A stretch of 32,001 bases of DNA from positions 1 through 32,001 of the forward strand of contig DATATB010000191.1 of the NCBI GenBank assembly GCA_036268995.1, in the 5' to 3' direction. The notes beneath the pieces were generated by a model. The model was not told where the DNA came from, did no database searches, and saw only the letters and a list, made by a program, of their open reading frames with translations. Shown piece by piece: positions 6,110 through 14,349 of this stretch. The position numbers and the translations under genes are program-made. Each line of letters starts with the position of its first letter. Position 1 is the first letter of the stretch. The DNA comes from DATATB01 sp036268995. Its GTDB lineage: Bacteria; Planctomycetota; Planctomycetia; Pirellulales; PNKZ01.

Positions 6110-8779
6110 TTAGCGCGAGGCGGCCGATTGGCTGCGATCGTCCGTCGGCGGGGGAATCGGCGGCAGCAACGAGGGATCGACGCCTACGTCGCGGCCGTCG
6201 CTGGCCCCCTCGCGAGCCATGTTTTCGCTCGAGCGATCGCCCAGCGCGTAGTCCTGGGCATCGCGCTCGGCCAGCGGCTTACTGGCCGCCGGCAGGTGAT
6301 TCCAGGCGATTTCGCCCCAGGTGGGCAGCAGTTCGTGCTGTTGGCCCCAGTGCGAGACCCATTCCAGAAACGAAAGCTGTTCGATCGGCGCCGTGCCGCT
6401 TTCGTCTACAAGCAGCCAGAAGCGGTCGCCGTCGAAGCCGTCGTAAAAGTTGCGGTCGCCTTTCCAGGAAAACTGCCGCTTGAGGGTGGCGGGGCCTTCC
6501 AGCCCGTGCTGCTCGACGAGGGGACAAGGCGACATGGCCAGCAGGATGCTGTCGCTGCACTCGATCTCGGTGTCGCGCAGATACGGGGCCTCGAAACTGT
6601 TGGCGATCTGGCAAAAGCCGCGGCCCACCACGGCCGTGACGTGTTCGAGCGAGACTTGCAATTGGTGCGGATGCCGCGGGGCAATCGGCGAACCGGACAC
6701 GGCCAGGAAGCGGTCACCGGCGATCGCCAGGCCGTTTTCCCACGAAAAGTTTACCGGCTCGCCATCGTAGACACGCAGCACCGTCGCCTGGCCGCGGAGC
6801 AGGCAGTTTTCCAAGTGGATGGTGCCCGGCTCGTCGGGCATCGAGTCGTCGATGGCCATCATGCTGTCGGTGCCGGCCGCGGCTTGCACGGCGAAGAAGG
6901 CGGCCATCTCGCCGCGGTCGACGATCGAAAGCGTGCAACTGTCCAACTCCAGCGATTCGGGACGCTCGGCCACGAACAGCGACCAGCTCTCGGCCGGCAC
7001 GTCTTCCGGCTCCGGCAAGCGCAGCTCGAAAGCCACGTTTAGCGCGACCAATCGCCCGCCGGTCACGGTCATCATGTTGCGCGGATAGCGCACCGGGTCG
7101 GCTTCGTCGGGCCGGAACACCACGACCGGGCGGTAACCCTCGCCGGCCCGCAGCGTGAAGCGGACATTGTTCAACGTCATCGGCCGCTCTTCGCGCCGGC
7201 CGTTGTAGCGCAGCTCAATCACGTCGCCCGACTTCACTTCGGCACAAGCGGCCCGCAGGCTGGCATACCGCTGCGGACCGGTTGGCCCGTCGCCCACGAC
7301 CAGCAGTCCCGGCCGCAGATGTTCGCGATCGGCCAGGGGCAGCGAGTTGGTGTCGCTCGCGGCAAGCTGCGTGCTACCCGGCGTGGCACTGGGGGGCGTG
7401 CCGCCCTTGATTGCTGGAATCGCGCTGCCGGCTATGGCCGCCGGCAAAGGGTGGTTCTCGCCGCTGTTGTTCGCGGCAGAATGCCCCGCGGCCGGCAGTT
7501 GCGGCTTGCCCGCGATGACCGGAGCCGGAAGCCCGGCAGCCGGCGCGCCATGGGCTGGCGTCGCGGTTTGTCGATTGGCGCCTTTGCGTGGCTGACCAGA
7601 TGTCGGCGCCGTCACGTCGGAATGGAGCCCGCGGCCGCGATCCAGCGGCAAGCTGCCGGAAAACAGGTCCAAGGCCACGACCGCCACGAGCAACAGCCCG
7701 ACTGGCACCAGCCACGGGATATGCCGCGCGAAAAACGATTGCTCCTCGGCGGGCGTCCGAGACGCGGCCAGCGGCAAGCCCCATTGGCCCGTGCTGATGC
7801 CGGTGGCCTCGGCCAACGTCAGCAAGTCGGCAATCAATTCGACCGGGGTCTGGTAGCGGCGGCGCGGATTCTTGGCCAGCATCCTCCGGACCACGTCGGA
7901 GACTTGTGCCGGCAGCGACGGATTGAACTCGCGCGGGTCGGGCGGATCGTCGCTATTGTGCTGCAACAGCTTTTGCAGCACGGTCCCCTCGGGAAACGGC
8001 GGTCGGGCCGTCAGCATGTAGTACAGCGTGCAGCCGAGCGAATAGATATCGCTGCGCACGTCGGCCACGCGCGGGTCGCGAGCCTGCTCGGGCGAAATGT
8101 AGTCGAACGTGCCGAGCGTCACGCCGCTGGCCGTGAGATCCGTGCCGCCGGCGTTCACCTGGTGCAACCGCGCCAGGCCCATGTCCACTAGCTTGGCCCG
8201 GCCCTCGTCGGTGATCAGCACGTTCGAGGGCTTGATGTCGCGATGCACGACGTCGCGGCTCGAGGCGTGCTCCAGGGCGCGAGAGATTTGCATCGTGTAG
8301 CTGAGCGCTTCGGCCAGCGGCAGCGGCCCGCCGCGTTTTTCGACCAGCTCGCGCAGATTCACGCCCTGAATGAACTCGAAAACGATGTAGTTCAGGCCGC
8401 GGTCTTCGCCGACGAAATACACCCGGGCGATGTTCTCGTGATCGAGCCGGGCGGCCGATTGGGCTTCGTTCTGAAAGCGGCGGCGGGTTTCGTCGTCGGC
8501 TCCCTGGTCGCGGCTGAGAACTTTAAGCGCGACCTCGCGCCCCAGCATCGTATCGCGGGCCCGAAAGACGGCCCCCATGCCACCGCCGCCCACGTATTCG
8601 ATCAGCTCGAAGTGATTCAGGCGTTCGCCGGCCAGCAGCTTGCCCAATTCGTACGAGGGCGACCCGCGGGATGAACCCGAAGCCGAACCGGGCTGCCGCT
8701 GCGTGATGACCGTGGCATCGTCAACCACCGGCGGCGGCGCGGCCGTGGTCGCGTCCAACGCCGGCGGGGCCGGCCGCAT
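6110..8779 (-). CDS. Membrane-anchored Ser/Thr protein kinase with exported beta-helix-like domain
   Basis: This is an 889-residue Pkn-type kinase. The kinase domain spans residues 57-320: glycine loop VGGGGMGAVFRA (63-74), ATP-site Lys86 in VALKVL, Glu105, catalytic HRDIKPSNV (179-187, Asp181), metal-binding DMG (199-201, Met in place of the usual Phe), SPEQ (229-232) and RSDIYSLG (242-249). A single membrane segment follows at 354-373. After a long Pro/Ala/Gly-rich linker, residues 490-770 look like short beta-strand repeats of the right-handed beta-helix kind, which would lie outside the cytoplasm and could sense a carbohydrate or wall ligand. The start is uncertain: the ATG at 8779 is preferred, but the frame stays open to a GTG at 8902, and neither has a strong ribosome site. 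It appears monocistronic. The kinase call is secure; the beta-helix is inferred. Confidence 0.9.
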   Translation of the reverse strand: MRPAPPALDATTAAPPPVVDDATVITQRQPGSASGSSRGSPSYELGKLLAGERLNHFELIEYVGGGGMGAVFRARDTMLGREVALKVLSRDQGADDETRRRFQNEAQSAARLDHENIARVYFVGEDRGLNYIVFEFIQGVNLRELVEKRGGPLPLAEALSYTMQISRALEHASSRDVVHRDIKPSNVLITDEGRAKLVDMGLARLHQVNAGGTDLTASGVTLGTFDYISPEQARDPRVADVRSDIYSLGCTLYYMLTARPPFPEGTVLQKLLQHNSDDPPDPREFNPSLPAQVSDVVRRMLAKNPRRRYQTPVELIADLLTLAEATGISTGQWGLPLAASRTPAEEQSFFARHIPWLVPVGLLLVAVVALDLFSGSLPLDRGRGLHSDVTAPTSGQPRKGANRQTATPAHGAPAAGLPAPVIAGKPQLPAAGHSAANNSGENHPLPAAIAGSAIPAIKGGTPPSATPGSTQLAASDTNSLPLADREHLRPGLLVVGDGPTGPQRYASLRAACAEVKSGDVIELRYNGRREERPMTLNNVRFTLRAGEGYRPVVVFRPDEADPVRYPRNMMTVTGGRLVALNVAFELRLPEPEDVPAESWSLFVAERPESLELDSCTLSIVDRGEMAAFFAVQAAAGTDSMMAIDDSMPDEPGTIHLENCLLRGQATVLRVYDGEPVNFSWENGLAIAGDRFLAVSGSPIAPRHPHQLQVSLEHVTAVVGRGFCQIANSFEAPYLRDTEIECSDSILLAMSPCPLVEQHGLEGPATLKRQFSWKGDRNFYDGFDGDRFWLLVDESGTAPIEQLSFLEWVSHWGQQHELLPTWGEIAWNHLPAASKPLAERDAQDYALGDRSSENMAREGASDGRDVGVDPSLLPPIPPPTDDRSQSAASR

Positions 8780-9139
8780 CTCACTGTGGGGCAACTGAGA
8801 ACTCGACACGATTGGGGGCTCGTAGGCCGCTTGGGGGCAGAAGCGCTTGGGAACAGAAAATCCAATAGCCCACGCGGCCCACACAATGCAGCCGGCAGGC
8901 ACGAGAAGCTACAGATAAGCCATTGTGCGCTCGCGCCGTCGGTCCGGCGCAGCCGAGATCGGCAACGCCCGCGCTAGCCACACAAGACGGCCGGCCTGCT
9001 CAAAGTTGCCAGGGATCGCGGTGGTGGACGCGGCCGTCAAAGTTTGCGGAATCGCTATTTATGATATTTGACGGGCACCAGTTGGTCAATAAAGCGAACT
9101 GCCATTTGCACTTGCGGCACGGGCGCAAATCTCGACCGT
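8780..9139. other. Intergenic stretch without a recognised gene
   Basis: About 360 bases between the kinase start and the stop of the flavin reductase, both on the minus strand. Part of it (8780-8902) could be the kinase N-terminus if an upstream GTG is used. The segment 9040-9090 is relatively AT-rich and could hold the kinase promoter, but no clear -35/-10 pair could be assigned. No repeat of the families seen elsewhere in the window occurs here. Confidence 0.5.
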
Positions 9140-9718
9140 TCAGCCCGGCCGCTGCCGCCAGGCGTCGGCCAACGGCCGAAGTAAGCCGATATCTGCCAGC
9201 AGGTTATCTTTCAGCCGGCGCTTCTGATTCGGGCGGGCCAAGGCCAGCAATTCGCGCTCGCGCAAAGGCGTTTCGTGGCCCGTGCGGCCGCCTGCCAGCA
9301 CGTCGGCCCAAATAAGCAGCCGGTCGCCCGCGTCGTAGTGCTTGATCACCCGGCAGTCGAGCCAGGCGAGCACGCCGGGCAGGATCGGACTGCCGCCGCT
9401 GCCCGTTATCGTCTCAATGCCGGCCAGCTTGTCATGGTCGCGGCCCGAGTCCAAGCCGAAGCGCCAGACGTGCTCCACGTGCTGGCGAGCCAGCAAATGA
9501 GCGGCGAAAGCCCGGCTTTCGAGGATCAACTCGGCCGTGAAATGGGTGGGGGCGATGGCCGCCAGCAGCACCGGCCGCTGGGCATCGAGCGAGGCCTGCG
9601 ATACCCAGGTGGCCACCAGCCCTCCGCGCCGCTGGCCGGCAGCCGCCGTGATGATCCACACCGGCCGGTCCAGCAGTTGGAAAACTTCGTCGATCGCCTG
9701 CGGGTCGAAGGCCGTCAT
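9140..9718 (-). CDS. Flavin reductase-like FMN-binding protein
   Basis: The protein has 192 residues and the split-barrel fold of the flavin reductase family, which transfers electrons from NAD(P)H to FMN or holds FMN for a partner oxygenase. Typical features are the N-terminal RPVWIITAAAGQRRGGLVATWVSQASLDAQRPVLLAAI region (residues 18-51), where family members bind FMN phosphate, then ESRAFAAHLLARQH, and DCRVIKHYDAGDRLLIWADVLAG near the middle, matching the conserved 'GDH.l..G.V' position. The C-terminal 30 residues are basic and unlike the core family. It is divergent from the sugar isomerase gene. No partner monooxygenase is adjacent; the IDO/HDO genes 3-5 kb away are too far to link. Confidence 0.8.
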   Translation of the reverse strand: MTAFDPQAIDEVFQLLDRPVWIITAAAGQRRGGLVATWVSQASLDAQRPVLLAAIAPTHFTAELILESRAFAAHLLARQHVEHVWRFGLDSGRDHDKLAGIETITGSGGSPILPGVLAWLDCRVIKHYDAGDRLLIWADVLAGGRTGHETPLRERELLALARPNQKRRLKDNLLADIGLLRPLADAWRQRPG

Positions 9719-9767
9719 GATCGTTGATTCCGCTGCCTTGCGGCCGTGGCTCGTGATTGGGTTTTCG

Positions 9768-9796
9768 TTGAGTGGCGCCCGCGGCGGCGCTATACT
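9768..9796 (+). promoter_or_regulatory. Sigma-70-like promoter for the sugar isomerase gene
   Basis: TTGAGT at 9768-9773 and TATACT at 9791-9796 are separated by 17 bases, in the divergent intergenic region. The predicted start of transcription is about 50 bases before the ATG at 9855. Confidence 0.6.
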
Positions 9797-9854
9797 GGCC
9801 GCGGCCCTGTGCCTGCCGCCAACTTAAGTTGAAACCATCCTTGGAGCATACACC

Positions 9855-10781
9855 ATGTTGAAGCGACGCGATTTTCTCCGCTACGCCGCGCTGGCCGCCG
9901 GCGCCGGCCTCTGCGACTCGACTGAGCTCGTCGAATTCCGCCAGACGACCTGGGCGGCCGAATCCGAGCCACTGTACAAAATCTCGCTGGCCGAGTGGTC
10001 GCTGCACCGGGCGATGGCCGCCAAAGAGGTCGATCACCTCGACTTTGCCGCCAAGGCCAAGGAATACGGCATCCATGCCGTCGAGTATGTCAATCGGTTC
10101 TGGGCCGACAAGGCCCGCGATCAGAAGTATCTGGCCGAAATGAAGCAGCGGGCGGCCGACGCCGGCGTCAAGAGCCTGCTGATCATGATCGACAACGAAG
10201 GAGCCTTGGGCGATGCGGACGAAACCCGACGGGCCCAAGCCGTCGAGAACCATCATAAGTGGGTCGAAGCGGCCAAGTTCTTGGGCTGCCACTCCATTCG
10301 CGTCAACGCCCGCAGCAACGGGAGCGAATCGGAGCAGCGCAAGCTGGCGGCCGACGGCCTGCGGCGGTTGTCAGAGTTCGCAGCCGGCCAGCAGATCAAC
10401 GTGATCGTGGAAAACCACGGCGGCCTGTCCAGCAACGGTGCCTGGCTGGCTTCGGTGATTCAAGACGTGGGCTTGCCGAATTGCGGCACACTGCCCGACT
10501 TCGGCAATTTCCGGCTCAACAAGACCGAGATGTACGATCGCTACCAGGGCGTCCGCGAGATGATGCCCTACGCCAAGGCCGTGAGCGCCAAGAGCCACGA
10601 CTTCAACGAGCAGGGCGACGAAACGCAGACCGATTATCGCAAGATGATGAAGATCGTCGTCACCGCCGGCTATCACGGCTACGTCGGCATCGAGTACGAA
10701 GGCGCGCGGCTCAGCGAACCGGATGGCATCAAGGCCACCAAGAAGCTCTTGGAGCGCGTCCGCGAAGAACTGAGCAGCTGA
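9855..10781 (+). CDS. Tat-exported sugar phosphate isomerase/epimerase-like TIM-barrel protein
   Basis: The protein has 308 residues. The N-terminus MLKRRDFLRYAALAAGAGLC carries a twin-arginine motif (RRDFLR) and a hydrophobic stretch, so it is probably exported folded. The rest is a xylose-isomerase-like TIM barrel: EWSLHRAMAAKEVDHLDFA (47-65), HAVEYVNRFWADK (74-86), LLIMIDNEGALGD (108-120), GCHSIRVNARSNG (144-156), INVIVENHGGLSS (180-192, metal-site Glu186) and YVGIEYEGARLSEPDGI near the end, with a second acidic residue. A GGAG at 9843-9846 precedes the ATG, and a promoter lies at 9768-9796. The convergent neighbour is a DUF1080 protein; such pairs in planctomycetes suggest handling of keto-sugars or disaccharides. 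The exact substrate is unknown. Confidence 0.88.
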   Translation: MLKRRDFLRYAALAAGAGLCDSTELVEFRQTTWAAESEPLYKISLAEWSLHRAMAAKEVDHLDFAAKAKEYGIHAVEYVNRFWADKARDQKYLAEMKQRAADAGVKSLLIMIDNEGALGDADETRRAQAVENHHKWVEAAKFLGCHSIRVNARSNGSESEQRKLAADGLRRLSEFAAGQQINVIVENHGGLSSNGAWLASVIQDVGLPNCGTLPDFGNFRLNKTEMYDRYQGVREMMPYAKAVSAKSHDFNEQGDETQTDYRKMMKIVVTAGYHGYVGIEYEGARLSEPDGIKATKKLLERVREELSS

Positions 10782-10801
10782 GTACGTTTACGCTGCGCAG
10801 C

Positions 10802-11509
10802 CTATTTGGCGGAGGTCTTCGCCGCGGTGCTTTCGCTGGTCAGCCGCGCTTTGGCGGCTGGCCAGTCGGCACGCGGCTTGGCCTCCCAAATGCGCAACTG
10901 CTTGAACGAGGCCGATTCGCCGGCCACGGTCAGGCCGATGTTCGACTTCTTGGCCTCGAGGGCCGGGTTCTCGCCAAAGGCCACCGGCCCGCCGTCCAGA
11001 CGCGCCAACAGCGCGGGGCCCAACAGCTCGATGGTGATCGTGTGCCAGGTGCCGGGCTCGATCTTCACCGCGCGGTTTTGCAGCAGCGCGGCCTTGTCGG
11101 GGCCGGTGTGATCGTGATCGTCCTTGCGGACGGCGAAGCCGGCGGGACCGATCGTCACCCGGCAGTTGTGCCCTTTGGGGTCGTTGATGCTCAGCGACGT
11201 GCCTTTGGTGCCGTCGAGCTTGAACGAGTATTGAATCACGGCGTTGTCGAAGGCCAGCGGGTGCCGCATCACGGCCCCGTGCATCTCGGATTTGACTTCC
11301 GCGCCTTGCAAGGCCCCGTCGACGATTTGCCAATGGCCCTTGGCCATCGTCCACGGCTTGCCCGGCAGCGAACTGAAATCGTCGCTGAGCAAGAGCTTGC
11401 CGCGATCGGCCATGAGCGTCTGCGGCTCGTCAGCCGTATCGGCCACTGCAATGCTCGAGGCTGTCAAAAGGGCGAGCGCGATGAGTGTCTTCGATGAAAC
11501 GAGCCGCAT
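10802..11509 (-). CDS. Secreted DUF1080-like (3-keto-disaccharide hydrolase-like) lectin-fold protein
   Basis: The protein has 235 residues with a Sec signal peptide (MRLVSSKTLIALALLTASSIAVA). The mature part has a concanavalin-like beta-sandwich layout: LLSDDFSSLPGKPWTMAKGHWQIVDGALQG (39-68) is the typical opening, followed by FDNAVIQYSFKLDG, GHNCRVTIGPAGFAVRKDDHD and WHTITIELLGPALLARLDG. It is a divergent member: the usual 'LFDGKTLDGW' opening is weak. The ATG at 11509 follows GAGG with 10-base spacing; a second in-frame start lies 7 codons upstream. It converges on the isomerase gene with a 20-base gap, so the two are probably functionally linked in sugar processing. The short palindrome CGAAGAA-AA-TTCTTCG lies about 100 bases upstream. 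Confidence 0.75.
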   Translation of the reverse strand: MRLVSSKTLIALALLTASSIAVADTADEPQTLMADRGKLLLSDDFSSLPGKPWTMAKGHWQIVDGALQGAEVKSEMHGAVMRHPLAFDNAVIQYSFKLDGTKGTSLSINDPKGHNCRVTIGPAGFAVRKDDHDHTGPDKAALLQNRAVKIEPGTWHTITIELLGPALLARLDGGPVAFGENPALEAKKSNIGLTVAGESASFKQLRIWEAKPRADWPAAKARLTSESTAAKTSAK

Positions 11510-11643
11510 GATGACAATTCCTCGGGCCATAAGCCGCCGTAGAAGTTAGAGATTTTTAGCGCCCCGCTGCCAGGAATTAGACGCGCAGCGCGGGCCGCTT
11601 ATCGGCGCGAATCGAAGAAAATTCTTCGCAATCTGCAGAACCG

Positions 11644-12675
11644 CTACGAAGTCAATTCGGCGGGGCCGCGAGCAAGGATGCGGCGCAGATGCGGCTGGTC
11701 GAGAACCTGGAAGGGCGAAACCAGCTCCTGCCAGCGCTCGCCGCATTGCTTGATCAGTTGGTCGGGCACTGGCCCCAGCTCGCCGTTGGCCAAGTGCAAG
11801 TAATGGATCTGCCCGGGATCAAAGCCCATGATGCGCGCGCAGGTGGAGTCGGCGGCGGTGAGGTTGGTGCTCACGACGACCAGTCCCATTTGCTTGGGGC
11901 TGCCCATGATCGGCCCATCGCCTTCCATGCACGTGATGGCGTCGATCACCGTGACGGTTTTGCCCGCGGCCGAGTTGATGTCGATCACCGTCTCGGGAAT
12001 GCCGGCGTGGTGCAGCACGTTTTTGGGCCAGCCGTAGACGATGCCCGGCAGCGTGCCGTACATGTTCTTGAGCGACGCGGTCATGCCGACCCAATGATGC
12101 GTTTTGAGCTTGGGCATGGAGACCACAAGATCGGCCTCCATGACGGCGCTGGGAAAGTACAGGCCGGTGAGCGGCGAGATCTTGGTTTTGTTCGGCCGCC
12201 AGCCGACTTCCTGGTAGTTCAGATCGGCGAATTCGATCTTGTCGTCCTTCAGCGCTTCACCCACGCCCGACTCGACCAGCGCCATTTCCGTGTCGCGCAC
12301 GTGGCCGGGGGCTTCGCCCACCGTGACCTTGGCGCCCCAAGCGCGAAAGACTTCGGCCGTGGCGCGCACCATGGCGGGATGCGTCGTCATTTGCGGCGCG
12401 CTGCGCGAAGGCTCGACCATGTTCGGCTTGAGCAGCACGCGCCGCCCGCGCAGCCAGGCCACGTCGATGCCCGTGGCCAGCAGGCCGTCGCGAATGGTGG
12501 TCGTGAGGCCCGAGTCGTAGCGCTGGTTCTTGGCAATAAACACGGAGGCGTGTTTTTGAAACATCAACGGCGCAGCCGCCGCGCCGACCAGCGCGGCGCC
12601 GGTGCCCAACAGCAGCGCGCGGCGATCCATCCGCGGAACGTCTTTGCCAGCGCTCGTGGGTCGCTCGGGCGTCAT
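11644..12675 (-). CDS. Tat-signal DUF362 protein
   Basis: The protein has 343 residues. After a short hydrophilic lead, MDRRALLLGTGAALVGAAAAP (residues 16-36) is a twin-arginine-type signal. The body matches DUF362: LLKPNMVEPSRSAPQMTTHPAMVRA (81-105), the VTVGEAPGH block (116-124), ADLVVSMPKLKTHHWVGMTASLKNMYGTLPG (180-210) and a late TVTVIDAITCMEGDGPIMG (236-254). This family usually carries or accompanies Fe-S clusters, but here there is no ferredoxin-type cysteine cluster. The ATG overlaps the stop of the upstream gene (12672-12675), so translation is coupled. The biochemical role is unknown; the coupled partner is a squalene-cyclase-like repeat protein. Confidence 0.85.
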   Translation of the reverse strand: MTPERPTSAGKDVPRMDRRALLLGTGAALVGAAAAPLMFQKHASVFIAKNQRYDSGLTTTIRDGLLATGIDVAWLRGRRVLLKPNMVEPSRSAPQMTTHPAMVRATAEVFRAWGAKVTVGEAPGHVRDTEMALVESGVGEALKDDKIEFADLNYQEVGWRPNKTKISPLTGLYFPSAVMEADLVVSMPKLKTHHWVGMTASLKNMYGTLPGIVYGWPKNVLHHAGIPETVIDINSAAGKTVTVIDAITCMEGDGPIMGSPKQMGLVVVSTNLTAADSTCARIMGFDPGQIHYLHLANGELGPVPDQLIKQCGERWQELVSPFQVLDQPHLRRILARGPAELTS

Positions 12676-13571
12676 GCAGGTTGTTCTCCTCGTGCCAGCG
12701 CGACCAGCGGCGATTTGGGCCCCAGCGCCGCCAGGGCCACCGTCGCGCGCCGCGGCACGCCCAGCGAGATGGTGGTATTGCGCGACCAGGCGCGCTCGAG
12801 CCAGGCCGGCGCTTGCTCGGGCCAGCGATCGTGCGCGGCCAGGCCCAGTAACCCCATTGCCAACGAATAAGCCGTGGTGTCTGGCCCGACCTGCTTGCCG
12901 GCATACTCGAGCGAGCGGGCGATCTTGCCATCGCGATCCAGCGCGCCGGAGAGGGCCAGCAGCGCCAGTCCGGTCGGCTCGAGCTGCGGTCGTAGCGTTT
13001 GGCCCAGCACCATCGTGTTGCCATAGTTGCAGCCGCCGTCGGGCAGCAGGCGATCGATGAGCAGATGCACGGCTTCGCGCGTGCGATTATGACTGGCGTG
13101 GCCGGTGGCTCGCAGCGCCAGCACGCAATAGGCCGTGGGCTCCATCCACGAGTGCGTGCCTTCGACCCAGGGCCAGCCTTTGAGCGTCGTGTCGTGCCCC
13201 AGGTCGGGACTGCGAGGCATGATCTGTCCGGCAACCGAGAGAATCCACTCGACGGCTCGCTCGATCGGTTGCGCGTATTTCGATGCGCCGGTTTCGGCGC
13301 CAGCCGTTTTGCCGGCTGCGCACCATGCCAGCACAGCCAGGGCCGTACCCCAATGCGGCGCTTGCTCGCCGGTGCCGATGCCCAGGCTGCCGGCAGTCTC
13401 TTGCCGCTGGACGAGCAAATCGCAAGCCTTCTGCGCCGCGGCAGCGCGGCCGTGACCGACCAGCGCCAAGGCTGCTAGCGCCGTGGGTTCGGTGGCCGGC
13501 CCGGCACCGGGCGTGTAGGCCCAATACCGCTGGTCTTCGAGTTCGTCCAGAATGGTTTGCGGCCAACCCAT
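12672..13571 (-). CDS. Prenyltransferase/squalene-cyclase-like alpha-toroid repeat protein
   Basis: The protein has 299 residues built of repeated helical units of the terpene-cyclase/prenyltransferase beta-subunit kind: TEPTALAALALVGHG (27-41), GTALAVLAWCAAG, MEPTAYCVLALRATGH (about 144-159), DGGCNYGN followed by LEPTGLALLALSGA, and DTTAYSLAMGLLGLAAHD. The repeated 'EPTALALLAL' pattern is clear. It lacks a DXDD-type cyclase motif and is much shorter than squalene-hopene cyclase (about 630 residues), so cyclisation is unlikely. There is no signal peptide, while its DUF362 partner has one. The stop codon overlaps the DUF362 start (ATGA), implying a stoichiometric partnership. The function is unknown. 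Confidence 0.8.
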   Translation of the reverse strand: MGWPQTILDELEDQRYWAYTPGAGPATEPTALAALALVGHGRAAAAQKACDLLVQRQETAGSLGIGTGEQAPHWGTALAVLAWCAAGKTAGAETGASKYAQPIERAVEWILSVAGQIMPRSPDLGHDTTLKGWPWVEGTHSWMEPTAYCVLALRATGHASHNRTREAVHLLIDRLLPDGGCNYGNTMVLGQTLRPQLEPTGLALLALSGALDRDGKIARSLEYAGKQVGPDTTAYSLAMGLLGLAAHDRWPEQAPAWLERAWSRNTTISLGVPRRATVALAALGPKSPLVALARGEQPA

Positions 13572-13731
13572 CGCAGCTCATTGGGCTCGGGTGCTGGTGG
13601 TGCCGGCAGGCCGGTACGGCGAGCGGCCCCACACTATAAACCTACCACCTGGCCGGCTTTTTCCGCCAGGGCAATGCCGGCCCACTATCGGCAGTTGCCG
13701 CCCGGGAGTTGAAAAAATCTTTTCGGCCGAT

Positions 13732-13759
13732 TTGACAGCGTGCCCTGGCGAACTAGGTT
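13732..13759 (+). promoter_or_regulatory. Candidate promoter for the riboswitch-pilin transcript
   Basis: TTGACA at 13732-13737 is followed after 16 bases by TAGGTT at 13754-13759. This would start the leader near 13766, where a hairpin with GAAGAGG / CCTCTTC arms (13766-13772, 13793-13799) and an inner ACGCG / CGCGT pair begins. The -35 is perfect and the -10 is weak, so this is a candidate only. Confidence 0.4.
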
Positions 13760-13995
13760 TTCAGTGAAGAGGACGAGACGCGTTCGCGTAAGCCTCTTCG
13801 AAATGGTGCGACTCGGGTGTGGACCCGCCTCGGACGTTCGGCAGTTTGCCGGGTGTCGGCTGGGGGTGGGTTCTTGGCCGGTCGCATCGAGGGTCCCGTC
13901 TGGCGGAGTTTCATCCTGCAAACCGTTCGCTCGCGAACCCATTCCAGGACGTTGCTGCGCAATCAGCCGGGGCCTGCCGCCTCCGCATACTCGAA

Positions 13996-14075
13996 AGGGC
14001 AAACCGGTCGTGAGGCCGGGACGCAAAGCCAAGGGCCTGGAGAGCTTCTCTCCTGGACGCCTGGCTGCCGAAGGG
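13996..14075 (+). promoter_or_regulatory. Class I cyclic-di-GMP riboswitch (GEMM-I aptamer)
   Basis: The segment shows the conserved GEMM-I signature in order: AAGGGCAAACC (13995-14005), a hairpin CCGGTC-GTGA-GGCCGG (14004-14019) closed by a GNRA-type GTGA tetraloop, GGGACGCAAAGCC (14018-14030), a second hairpin with GGAGAG-CTT-CTCTCC (14039-14053), and the closing CTGGCTGCCGAAG (14061-14073). The GGGCAAACC form matches the c-di-GMP-binding type and not the cGAMP variants, as remembered from the Vibrio Vc2 aptamer. It sits about 275 bases before the Flp pilin ATG on the same strand. The expression platform is unclear: the 14085-14101 hairpin has no U-tract. Confidence 0.93.
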
Positions 14076-14221
14076 TGCACGCCGCCCGGGTTTGGCCCGG
14101 GTGTCGTAAAAAGCACAATTAGTTGTGCCGTGGATATCGACTGCGACGCCTGTGGTCCGGTTGGCTCCCACCGCAACCCGGATGGACTTGGATGTGAGGG
14201 TGACAAACGTAACGTACGGTT

Positions 14222-14280
14222 TTCCTGAGTGCGATTGACGACATCTTCCCTGCCAAGGGGGATTCGTCACGCACCAGGAA
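14222..14280 (+). promoter_or_regulatory. Long imperfect hairpin in the pilin leader
   Basis: The arm at 14222-14241 pairs with 14263-14280 over three blocks (TTCCTG, GTGCG, TGACGA) broken only by one- and two-base bulges, and the apex holds a CCCT / AGGGG pair. It ends about 55 bases before the ribosome site and has no U-tract, so it looks like an mRNA stability or translation-control structure and not a terminator. Confidence 0.65.
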
Positions 14281-14349
14281 GGCTCAAGGCTCGTATCTCG
14301 ACAACATGGTCCGCCCCACGGCCGACCCATTTAGACTTGGAGGTTTATC

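Larger units (their letters stand above)
13760..14349 (+). other. Long structured 5' leader of the Flp pilin gene
   Basis: About 590 bases without a credible coding frame on either strand. It contains the proposed transcript start region, the c-di-GMP riboswitch (about 13996-14075), a GC-rich hairpin just 3' of it (CCCGGG-TTTGG-CCCGGG, 14085-14101), a second small hairpin (GCACAA-TTAG-TTGTGC, 14113-14128), a long imperfect hairpin at 14222-14280 and the TTGGAGG ribosome site at 14336-14342. The segment 13800-13995 is GC-rich and unexplained. Confidence 0.6.

Noticed and set aside
11610..11625. CGAAGAA-AA-TTCTTCG palindrome as an operator
   Set aside because: A single 7-bp palindrome of this composition is too weak alone and has no second copy in the window.
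13918..13960. Possible second GEMM aptamer (GCAAACC followed by GGACG)
   Set aside because: The GGGACGCAAAGCC core and the paired hairpin with tetraloop are absent, so the resemblance is chance.
13685..14228. Overlapping open frames on both strands across the pilin leader
   Set aside because: None has a ribosome site or protein-like composition, and they overlap the riboswitch aptamer.
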